Shown in pieces: positions 1 through 9,760 of a stretch of DNA of 64,000 nucleotides (within the stretch, counting starts at the first letter, position 1; each line of letters opens with the position of its first letter). The stretch covers positions 460,416,310 to 460,480,309 of the forward strand of contig CM060912.1 in assembly GCA_030737875.1 (NCBI GenBank). Direction: 5' to 3'. The DNA comes from Allium sativum. Taxonomy: Eukaryota > Streptophyta > Magnoliopsida > Asparagales > Amaryllidaceae. A program made the position numbers and the translations under genes. The notes beneath the pieces were generated by a model. It did not search any database. It was not told where the DNA came from and saw nothing but the letters and a program-made list of their open reading frames with translations.

Positions 1-1683
1 TGTTGTGTTTGTGTAACACTTTTATAATATATACGCGAGTTATTCGGAAAGACCGGGTTTATCCCATTCTGAATAACTGATACGACGATAAGTCGAAGAT
101 GAAGACGATGGTCGAAGACCGGAGGTCTTCACGTCGTTTGGGTGATAACTGATGATCTTGATTGGGCTGTACACCCAAGAAGATGGAAACAGTTAGTGAT
201 CGTCCAGACGTACTTGGAGATCGATGGATATGCGGGGTACTAGGTGCCTCCGGTTTCGTTCAGCCCCAGAACGGACTTGTAAATGGACTGTGTGTCTGAC
301 ATTGGATTTTAGTCCGTGTGATTGATCTCTATTAAATATATATCTGTTTGGCGGCGGAGAATTTATTCTCTTGCTTAACGCCCTTCTCTGAGACGTACGA
401 GCTCAGGGGTTATATATTGATGGATATCAAACGCATGGAGTGAATTGCCTGTGTGGCATGCCTAAGTGGCAATTGATCGAGGCTTCTGTTGAAAAGCAAA
501 GTCTTGTGGTGATGATCAAAGCACGGCCTTTGTGGCGTAGCTTTGTGTAACGTTTACCTCGCGTGTTTCACACCCGGTATGAACCAAAAACGGGAGAGGA
601 CGTCAGGGAGGGCATGCGTTTCTTTCTAGCTAGAAGTGGCGTCAGTGGTTTTACACGCCCTGACGAGTTTGACTTATGTGGTTGTTGCTGTTGCGAGGCG
701 CCTCGGATTGATCGGTCGTTCTCGAACCGATGGAGTCATTTAGTTGGCTCGTTTACGCCCCATAGGGCGGGGAAGCGCATGTTCAGGGTTTAAGTTTAAT
801 CCACATCGGTGGACTGGCCCTGAGGATCCAAGGGTCACTCGAGCTCTGATCCTGAGGGGCGGGCTAGAGCGTCTCGAATCGGTTGAGGACTATCTTTTGC
901 CTCGGTTCATAGACGGAAATCCAATTTCCAAATACGTGACATTTGCGGTTTTAATTGTAGAACTAGTATGGCGACATGATATATGGTACCCATGCCGCCT
1001 ATGATTGATACTTATGATTTGAAGTTGTTTTATACACTATGCACTTATTATAGTATCAAATGATTTGTTTAAACGTATCAAGCATTCTTTGGCTGTTATA
1101 AGGGAAAACCCTATCCTCGGCTGCGTTGCATTGTGTGATGGGACCTGGGTCTTATAACAGCTTCATTTCTCTTTATTTAGCATTGCGCTGTTTGTTTTAT
1201 GCACTGGTATTCTTGGGAGGAAACCCGTTCCGTGTTATACGGCGTGGTCCCTTGATTTACCTAATGATTTAAAATAAAGATTAATAACTGTTTTAGTTCT
1301 CACACCAGTCACATGACTGACCTGGAGTTTATTGTTTTAACCTAAACTCTGGGTGCCCTTATTTTCGACACGGGCAGCTAGTAGTTTTGGTTTTGCAGAT
1401 TTATATTCACAGGATCCTGGTTTACAGCTGGAACGATATCCGGAAAGCTTTGTATCCGTATATCTCTTCTAGTTGTGCTTTGTATTATTTTCCGCTGCTA
1501 TGTATTTAAATGTAATTTAAATCTCTGATATTTCTGTGTAATATTCATTTATACTCTGTATATTCTTGTAATCTGATGCATTGTTGTGATATATAGTGAA
1601 ATGTTCTTTTATATGTGTTCTGTTGTGGTTTGTTCTCGAACTATCCGTCGCTTTCCTTTACGGGGAAGTTACGGGTCTTCACA
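1..1683 (+). repeat. LARD-1 5' LTR, 3' portion only
   Basis: This is the last 1683 bp of an LTR whose full length, from the 3' copy, is 6189 bp. It ends CTTCACA, giving the usual CA terminus, and is followed at once by a tRNA-like primer site. Open frames at 563-793 and 744-1004 are repeated unchanged in the 3' LTR but have no recognisable domain and are probably chance. The segment contains an 11-bp hairpin (1092-1102 with 1151-1161) and two stacked hairpins near the end (1325-1331 with 1343-1349; 1354-1358 with 1372-1376) that are conserved in related LTRs. Confidence 0.9.
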
Positions 1684-2716
1684 GTTGGTATCAGAGGTTT
1701 GGTTTACAAAGCTAGATAACAAGACACATTAGAACCATACGAAAGAATTCATCAGATATTGGATTAGTAATATCCAATGAGAATGACTCGTTAGAGATAG
1801 GATCAGTAGTATCCTAGAACGGGTGTGAAGAGTATATTTTTCAAATGAAAACAAATTTCGTTTTGAAAATTTAAATCAATTATTCGTATTTGATTATCTA
1901 TTTTTATTGAGTTGGACAATCCAGTATATATAGATTTTGCGTATACGTCTGATCCGCGTGTATTCGAAATTTTAATATACTGGATAGATATAGAATTACA
2001 CTCTAGTCGCCCGGAGACGATTCTGATGATAGTCTAGACATCATCAGAATTGGTATTCGAGTTTCGAAGGTGTGATTTTCTATATGTTTCCATTAGACTG
2101 GTGTGAGAACCAAAATTAGATAGGGCCTATTGTTGTGAATTGGCATCAAAAACCTGATTTTTGTATATGTATCAAAATTACGAATTTGAAACTCTAATTC
2201 AATAATTGATTGATGTTTGTGTTGTTTGTTCATTTGTTTGCTAATTTTGAACCATTTAGCCTAATTGAATCAAATATTGGATTGTATTGAAAATTGGTCG
2301 CATGTGCTTGCATATACATATACTTACATTGAACAGGTCATAGCAAGGAGGCTAGAGCCAGAGAATAAAATTTGTTTGCCCGACAAATAGGTACATGTTT
2401 ACTACATAATTTCCTGTTTTGTTTGGGTGATGATGATTTTGTGAGCCTATTGGCTAGCCGCTTGGCTTTTTCTTTTTCTTTTTGAGATCTGAAGGACCGG
2501 GAACGCTATTTGCAATTTCCCGATGCTCCCATTGCAGGGGAGGTTATGGCGAAATTTTTCGAAAATTTAGGGTGTTAGCCAAATTTTTGAAATTTTGAAA
2601 ATTCTCAGAAACTGAAAAGTTGGAGAATGGAAGCCAGATCGAGCGTAGAGTTGATTAATCAAACCACTTTCGACTTTGTTCCTTTTCGGGGACGAAAAGT
2701 TTTAAGTGGGGGAGAT
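1684..2716 (+). mobile_element. LARD-1 internal region, no coding capacity
   Basis: About 1.03 kb lies between the primer site and the 3' LTR. No frame of useful length is open on either strand, so gag and pol are absent rather than merely broken. From about 2370 the sequence resembles 9390-9760 of LARD-2: a shared block with GCCCGACAAA, then GCCGCTTGGCT, then a GGCGAAATTTTTCGAAAATTT block. This marks the two as sister families. The right end is a purine-rich tract at 2704-2716 (AAGTGGGGGAGAT), the likely plus-strand primer. Confidence 0.8.
1685..1697 (+). other. Primer-binding site of LARD-1
   Basis: TTGGTATCAGAGG starts one base after the LTR end. It matches the common plant retrotransposon primer site complementary to the 3' end of initiator methionine tRNA (TGGTATCAGAGC), with the last base changed. 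Its position fixes the LTR/internal boundary. Confidence 0.85.
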
Positions 2717-3665
2717 TGTAACAACCCGTAAAATGCGAGCCAGTTTGAAATTTTTATTTTGGCAATTTTAGCGAATTTTGATTATTTAAAATGAATTATT
2801 TTAAATAAAAACGACGAGAAATTTATTTTGAATATAATTCGAACGAATATATTTATATACGTCGTCGTTAGAATATAAATATTTATATATAATTATAAAT
2901 AGAATTGAAAATGGCGCGGTAGTTCGATAATTCGATTTCAAACTTCAATTGAATGTACCGGGTGCAAAACAATCCGGATTTTAGTGAAACCAAAAATAAT
3001 GGAATCTAATAGTGAATATCTTTCCAACGAATCCGAAAAATCAAGATTTCATATCGGGAATCAAAAGATATGTCCAGTTGAAAATTCTGAATAGTCGCTA
3101 TGGAATTCAGGCCCTTAAAAATGGACCTTTTGCAAATGACCTCGGATTTCGACGAAACCACTTTTGTTGGGTCCGTGATGTCGAATTATTGCTAGGTTTC
3201 AAATTTCATAATTTTTCGAATCAATATGTGAGCGTGGCAAAGGAAAACGCGTTTGACCAGTTTCCGTTGATTTTAATCGACTGGAAATTGGCCATTTTTC
3301 AAACGGCCTCAGAATTCGACGAAACTAGTTTTGTTAGGACCGTATCGTCAATACGAAGCTAGAAAATATTTTTCTGGAATTTTTCTAGTTAGTATGTGCC
3401 CCCGGTAATTTGAAATGTACGTTTAAAATTCAATATAGTGATTTAAATGAAAATTCAAAAGGAAACTGATTGTAACAATCGAATCAGCTTGCGATACATA
3501 TCCCATTGTGTTCGGAATGGGGGTGAAAAGCTATGGACGACAGGCGGTGGGCCTCGTTTCGAGGTCGTGGATAAAAGTCAACCATTTTGCGAAATTTAAT
3601 AATTAAATAATAAAAAAAAAATATATAAAAATAAATACTCCTCCCTCCCTTTATTCTTCTTCCTG

Positions 3666-3948
3666 CCCCCCCCCCCCCCCCCCCCGAATTCATTTATACA
3701 GAAATTAAAAAAAAAAAAAAAAGAGAGAAACCCTAAGAAGGCGATCGACGCCACCGCCCTGACCTGCTCCGAGCCCCGCCTCCGCCTGAGCTCCCCCCCC
3801 AGATCGCTCGAGTTCCGCTGACGCCCTCCCTCGCTCGCGAAGATGAAGCCGCCGACCGCCACCAGCAAACCCCCCCAGCCGACGATCCTTCCACCGCCGA
3901 CGCCTTCTTCCTTCCCCCCCCCTTTTCTTCGAAATACTGTAAGTAATT
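3666..3948 (+). other. Homopolymer runs and GC-rich leader-like island in LARD-1 LTR
   Basis: A run of 20 C and a run of 16 A are followed by about 220 bp of C/G-rich sequence that stands out from the AT-rich LTR. It starts with an AAACCCTAAG-type leader motif common in plant 5' UTRs. It contains an ATG at 3843 opening a short proline-rich frame, and then ACTGTAAGTAA near 3940, which resembles a plant 5' splice donor. An AT-rich stretch to about 4446, ending TATATATAG, could be an intron. This may be the transcribed leader of the element or a captured gene fragment; the sequence alone cannot decide. Confidence 0.4.
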
Positions 3949-4014
3949 TGTTTTTATTTTTTTTTATTTTAATTCGTTAAAAGTAATTTCGATGTTTAGG
4001 TAAAAACAGATTGA

Positions 4015-4445
4015 TTTTATAAAAGTATTTTAAAACTGAATTTTAAAGTATTTTAAAACTGAAATGATTTTTAAAAGTATTTTAAAAACTGAATTTTAAA
4101 GTATTTTAAAACTGAAATGATTTTTAAAAGTATTTTAAAACTGAATTTTAAAGTATAAAAACCGAATTGATTTTATAAAAGTATTAAAAAAAAAACTGAT
4201 TTGAAAAACATTATAAAACTGTTTTTTAAAAAAAGCAAGTAAAAACTGATTTTAAATGCAAGTAAAAACTGTTTTTAAAAAGAAAAGAAAATCATATTTT
4301 TATATGTTGAAAGCAAAAGTAAAAATCAGATTTTTATATATTGAACTTTGAAATAAAAATTCGATTTTTATATATTGAACTTTGAAATAAAAATTCGATT
4401 TTTATACATTGAACTTTGAAATAAAAATTCAATTTTTATATATAT
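4015..4445. repeat. AT-rich tandem repeats in LARD-1 LTR
   Basis: Two arrays lie side by side. The first (about 4015-4180) repeats a unit around TATTTTAAAACTGAATTTTAAAG. The second (about 4290-4445) repeats TTTTTATATATTGAACTTTG followed by AAATAAAAATTCGA. Copies are imperfect. No frame or known motif explains them. Confidence 0.75.
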
Positions 4446-5484
4446 AGTGGCCTTGGGCAACGAAGGTGACAAAAAAGGTGAAACGACGAAGACTTCTGCA
4501 AATGAAGAGCCGTGGAGCTAGGATAGCTATATGTGAGAATTTCTCACCTTTCAATTTCTTTTCTATTTATATATATATACTAGGATGCAGACGGTGCTTA
4601 GTAGCACCCGACACAATCGTCCACAAACCATGGACTTGTTTGTTTGGTTGCATAGACTAGTTGGATTATTTGTTTGAATTGAATTGTTTGGTGAGATGAA
4701 ATTGATTTGATTGATGTGTGAATGGCGTGGGCCTTCACTAGACCGGGGATAAGGCTAGGCCTCGTCCCGTTTCTAGTATCGTGCCGTTATGCCGCCGAAA
4801 TTTTCTAAAATATGTTAGAAAATAAAAATATCATTTTATTGTGTAAATGAATAATAGAAATTCATATGTTGGAATAAAATGTTTTATCGTTAAAAATATA
4901 ATTTTTAACGTGAATATGAATATAGTGAAAGTGAATAGAATAAGATATTCATTTACAAACCGGATGGTTTGTTTATGAACACCTATTTGAATGACATTGA
5001 TTGGGACGATAAATTTTACACATCGCCCAACTGCACAAATAAAATATGTGTTTGATTGTTTGAAACCCCACACGGGTGTTAGGATGAAATTTGAAGTTCA
5101 CTCATCCTGATTGATTAAATATGTCGATTGATTGATTGACAGGCTGTTATAAGCGTTAGATATCTATATTTGATGCTTATACAGTGTATTGCACTTTGGT
5201 TGATGGTTGATTATTTTTCAATGCTATGATATACATGTGTTGTATGAAAATCCATATAATTAACTTTATATGGTAATTGATTGGGCCTCATTCCAATTTG
5301 AAAAATAAATAATATTATAAAATAAAAGTTCATGTGTTGACAGTACTCATTCATTGAGATTGGTCATGTGTTGAACGAAATATTTTGATAATAACAACTA
5401 TTTTGAAAATAGAAATTTATGAAGCCGTGTTGATTAGATTGACGCCATTTTGACGTGAACGATATTTATATCGATTTTATTGAA

Positions 5485-5830
5485 TTCAAAATGAATTGAA
5501 AACGATTTCGAAATGAATTGAATTGAAAACGATTTCGAAATGAATTGAATTGAAAACGATTTCGAAATGAATTGAATTGAAAACGATTTCGCAATGAATT
5601 GAATTGAAAACGAATTCGAAATGAATTGAATTGAAAACGATTTCGAAATGAATTGAATTGAAAACGAATTCGAAATGAATTGAATTGAAAACGATTTCGA
5701 AATGAATTGAATTGAAAACGAATTCGAAATGAAATGAATTGAAAACGATTTCGAAATAAAATGATTTGAAAACGATTTCGAAATGAATTGAATTGAAAAC
5801 GAATTCAAATGGAATTGAAAGCGAATTGAA
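5485..5830. repeat. 27-bp tandem array in LARD-1 LTR
   Basis: About a dozen copies of a 27-bp unit (ATGAATTGAATTGAAAACG followed by ATTTCGAA) stand head to tail with few substitutions. Because 27 is a multiple of three, the minus strand stays open from 5904 to 5434 and would encode a nine-residue repeat (SFSIQFISK-like). I read this as a by-product of repeat expansion, not a gene. Confidence 0.85.
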
Positions 5831-6700
5831 ATGAATTCAAATTGAATTGAAATTCGAATTGAATAGAAATGAATTTTAAAACGAATTTGTAAAGAAGAAT
5901 TCAATTTTGCTTTGAATTGAAATAGAAGTTGAAATAGAATTTGAAACGAATTTAAAACTATTTATATAATTCGTTTTAAATAGAAATCGACGAAGTATAT
6001 ATTATATATATTATATATATAATATAATGGCCTGAATAGAACGCGCCGCGCCGCGGCAGTTCGTGAATTTCGACCATTTATTTCAATCGGACATTGCGGG
6101 AGATCCGACCGTCGGATTCTCCTAAAACCGGAACCGTTGGGTTCGTATCGAAAAGAGCTTTCTAATGAAGGTTAGAAATTTGAAATCTAACGGTTGGATT
6201 TGGAGATACGTCCAAATCAAATTCGAAAAAGGTCGCTGTAAGTGCAGTTCGATGGCCGTTAATGGAAATCGACTGTACGGGCCTTGATAAAATTATTAAA
6301 AATAGTAATAATGTATGAAAAATCATAAGAAATGATTTAGAAAGAATTGGGATGAAAAACTCCATATTTGAAAAGATAAAAATAGATTTTTATCGAAATG
6401 AACTAGTTTTGAACTAGAATTATAATTCTATTTATTTTTAAATAAATAAATTGAATTCGAAAAGGGTTTTAAAAATAACCAGAATATCCAATGATTGCAT
6501 TGGAGTGGATTTGAATCGAAATTGTCTTCGGAATATTTCGATGTTGGAATTCGTGATTATACAGGTGTTGTTATGGAAATTTGAAAGATATATTAGTATC
6601 GTTATTTCCAATACGACATTTGTTAATCGTAGAATTTGATATTGAATATAAGCCGATATATTTTCTATTCAGAGCCTTATATTGAATATCAAATGTGATT

Positions 6701-6953
6701 TGGGTTTGTCGTGAATGGTGTCTTCACTAACACTGTTCTTGAACCCAGTTGAGAAAAGATTAAATCTTTTTATTTAGATTTAATGAAGTGTACCAATTAA
6801 ATGATATTTAATTGGAATTGAATTGATATTGATTTTTGGGTTTATCGTGAACAGTGTTTTAAATAACACTTGTTCTTTAACCCGATAATTAATGGGATGT
6901 GACTTTGGGTTTATTGTGAACCGTGTTTTAAATGACACTGATTCTTTAACCCA
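6701..6953. repeat. Three spaced hairpin repeats in LARD-1 LTR
   Basis: Three copies (6701-6747, 6837-6883, 6906-6953) share the frame GGGTTT-GTGAA-GTGTT-AACACT-TTCTT-AACCC. The ends GGGTT and AACCC pair, and an inner GTGTT/AACAC-type stem can form, so each copy can fold into a hairpin. Spacer lengths differ, so this is not a simple tandem repeat. Confidence 0.6.
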
Positions 6954-8905
6954 GTCACAGATTAAAACTAAGTGGAGTTTTAATGAATCTTTAATTAGAT
7001 TGAAAAGATCGAGAATGGAGTATCACCAGTTTTGCTCCAGGCGATAGTTAAATCTTTAATTAGATTTGAACGTGAAATTTAGAAACTAACTGTCGGTTAG
7101 CTAAGTAGAATGGTTTTCTGGATATTGATCTGATGTTGGTTTCGGCCTTCGGGGTTAATATTTGGGGAATTATTCTCTTGATTAATTTACGGTTAGTGAC
7201 TAATGAATTGGAATGAGGCGTATGTTGTGTTTGTGTAACACTTTTATAATATATACGCGAGTTATTCGGAAAGACCGGGTTTATCCCATTCTGAATAACT
7301 GATACGACGATAAGTCGAAGATGAAGACGATGGTCGAAGACCGGAGGTCTTCACGTCGTTTGGGTGATAACTGATGATCTTGATTGGGCTGTACACCCAA
7401 GAAGATGGAAACAGTTAGTGATCGTCCAGACGTACTTGGAGATCGATGGATATGCGGGGTACTAGGTGCCTCCGGTTTCGTTCAGCCCCAGAACGGACTT
7501 GTAAATGGACTGTGTGTCTGACATTGGATTTTAGTCCGTGTGATTGATCTCTATTAAATATATATCTGTTTGGCGGCGGAGAATTTATTCTCTTGCTTAA
7601 CGCCCTTCTCTGAGACGTACGAGCTCAGGGGTTATATATTGATGGATATCAAACGCATGGAGTGAATTGCCTGTGTGGCATGCCTAAGTGGCAATTGATC
7701 GAGGCTTCTGTTGAAAAGCAAAGTCTTGTGGTGATGATCAAAGCACGGCCTTTGTGGCGTAGCTTTGTGTAACGTTTACCTCGCGTGTTTCACACCCGGT
7801 ATGAACCAAAAACGGGAGAGGACGTCAGGGAGGGCATGCGTTTCTTTCTAGCTAGAAGTGGCGTCAGTGGTTTTACACGCCCTGACGAGTTTGACTTATG
7901 TGGTTGTTGCTGTTGCGAGGCGCCTCGGATTGATCGGTCGTTCTCGAACCGATGGAGTCATTTAGTTGGCTCGTTTACGCCCCATAGGGCGGGGAAGCGC
8001 ATGTTCAGGGTTTAAGTTTAATCCACATCGGTGGACTGGCCCTGAGGATCCAAGGGTCACTCGAGCTCTGATCCTGAGGGGCGGGCTAGAGCGTCTCGAA
8101 TCGGTTGAGGACTATCTTTTGCCTCGGTTCATAGACGGAAATCCAATTTCCAAATACGTGACATTTGCGGTTTTAATTGTAGAACTAGTATGGCGACATG
8201 ATATATGGTACCCATGCCGCCTATGATTGATACTTATGATTTGAAGTTGTTTTATACACTATGCACTTATTATAGTATCAAATGATTTGTTTAAACGTAT
8301 CAAGCATTCTTTGGCTGTTATAAGGGAAAACCCTATCCTCGGCTGCGTTGCATTGTGTGATGGGACCTGGGTCTTATAACAGCTTCATTTCTCTTTATTT
8401 AGCATTGCGCTGTTTGTTTTATGCACTGGTATTCTTGGGAGGAAACCCGTTCCGTGTTATACGGCGTGGTCCCTTGATTTACCTAATGATTTAAAATAAA
8501 GATTAATAACTGTTTTAGTTCTCACACCAGTCACATGACTGACCTGGAGTTTATTGTTTTAACCTAAACTCTGGGTGCCCTTATTTTCGACACGGGCAGC
8601 TAGTAGTTTTGGTTTTGCAGATTTATATTCACAGGATCCTGGTTTACAGCTGGAACGATATTCGGAAAGCTTTGTATCCGTATATCTCTTCTAGTTGTGC
8701 TTTGTATTATTTTCCGCTGCTATGTATTTAAATGTAATTTAAATCTCTGATATTTCTGTGTAATATTCATTTATACTCTGTATATTCTTGTAATCTGATG
8801 CATTGTTGTGATATATAGTGAAATGTTCTTTTATATGTGTTCTGTTGTGGTTTGTTCTCGAACTATCCGTCGCTTTCCTTTACGGGGAAGTTACGGGTCT
8901 TCACA

Positions 8906-9760
8906 GATCGCTGGAAAATAAATTCTGATGATTACAGCTGCATCACCAGTGTTCATTTTCGAGTTGCTAAGTGACAGATTACTACCAAAGATTTTGTTTT
9001 TAGAGTGTTTTGAGAAAACAAGTTATTCAAGGAATTCAAATGTTTTGAATTGTTATTATGATTTCAAAATGGAATTGAAATAAAAACCCAGGAATTTAAA
9101 TCTTGAAATTCAAAATTTAACTTATCAAGTTAAATAAATCAAGATGGTATAGATAAGTAAATAAATTAGAATTTAACTTTAGATAAGTTAAATAAAATTG
9201 GATTTGGTTAGAGAATAACTTGGAACGGAATTAAGTTGATATGTTAAGAGTTTGGAATTTGAGATAGGAGTTTGAATGGAATTTGACTTTGGTTTAAACA
9301 AGTGATTGTGTTGAGGATGAACTGATTGGAGTTTGATTGGGATGACATTGGTATATGCTGAATTAACAGCAGATGGAAAGAATATAATGATATGCCCGAC
9401 AAAAAGGTACAAGTTTACATTTTATATTGGGTATGAGATTTTATGAGCCGAATTGGCAAGCCGCTTGGCTGTTTGATTTTCTTTTGGGTTGGAGATGGCC
9501 CAGAGAGGTGAGTTGTAGTTGTACCGATAGACCAATACAAAGGAGGTGTTGGCGAAATTTTTCGAAAATTTCGGGTGTTAGAAAATTTTCAAGATTTTTG
9601 AAAATTTTCATTAGTAGGAATAAATAAATATTTGATTGGAATTAAATTGGTTCAGTTGAAACTGAAGTTAAGAAGTGAACAAATAAGTTCTAACCAGTCA
9701 ATAGGGTTTGTTTTCTACCCTAGCAATTTCGAGGACGAAATTATTTTAAGGGGGGAAGAA
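8906..9760 (+). mobile_element. LARD-2 internal remnant with polypurine tract
   Basis: This sequence starts where the LARD-1 LTR ends and runs to the LARD-2 LTR. From about 9390 it resembles the 3' part of the LARD-1 internal region (GCCCGACAAA, GCCGCTTGGCT, GGCGAAATTTTTCG). It ends with ACGAAATTATTTTAAGG and the purine tract AGGGGGGAAGAA (9749-9760). There is no coding sequence. The 5' half and 5' LTR must lie left of the window, beyond LARD-1, if this is a nested insertion. Confidence 0.7.

Larger units (their letters stand above)
1..8905 (+). mobile_element. LARD-1: non-autonomous long-LTR retrotransposon, 5' end outside window
   Basis: Bases 1-1683 recur at 7223-8905 at a constant offset of 7222, marking the end of a 5' LTR and the end of a 3' LTR. 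Between them lie a primer site, about 1 kb without any long reading frame, a polypurine tract and the start of the 3' LTR (TGTAACAACCCG). I see no gag or pol. The one difference I noticed between the copies is 1440 C versus 8662 T, which implies a recent insertion. The internal 3' end resembles that of the gypsy elements further right, so I infer mobilisation in trans by a Tekay-like gypsy. The element appears to sit inside the LARD-2 internal region, because LARD-2-like sequence starts immediately after 8905. The 5' target duplication is outside the window; the 3' flank is GATCG. Confidence 0.85.
2717..8905 (+). repeat. LARD-1 3' LTR, complete, 6189 bp
   Basis: It begins TGTAACAACCC directly after the polypurine tract and ends TCACA. 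It is unusually long compared with its 1 kb internal region. In order it contains: repeated blocks around GACGAAAC/TTTTGTT (3140-3345); a poly-C run (3666-3685) and poly-A run (3707-3722); a GC-rich, gene-like leader (about 3723-3948); AT-rich tandem repeats (4015-4445); a 27-bp tandem array (5485-5830); three related hairpins (6701-6953); and the part shared with the 5' LTR (7223-8905). It lacks convincing coding sequence. The first about 1 kb aligns loosely with the start of the LARD-2 LTR, for example around GGCGCGG(T/C)AGTTCG. Confidence 0.88.

Noticed and set aside
563..1004. Two overlapping open frames repeated at 7785-8226, including a cysteine-rich stretch.
   Set aside because: They are duplicated only because they lie in both LTR copies. 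They lack a proper ATG start or any known domain, and near-identity of the LTRs explains their conservation.
5434..5904. 156-codon minus-strand frame with nine-residue repeats.
   Set aside because: It is the direct translation of a 27-bp DNA tandem array; there is no independent sign of a protein.
8906..9760. Treating 1-15645 as one element with three LTRs formed by unequal recombination.
   Set aside because: The LARD-2 LTR differs strongly from the LARD-1 LTRs, so a nested insertion is simpler. The left border needed for proof is outside the window.
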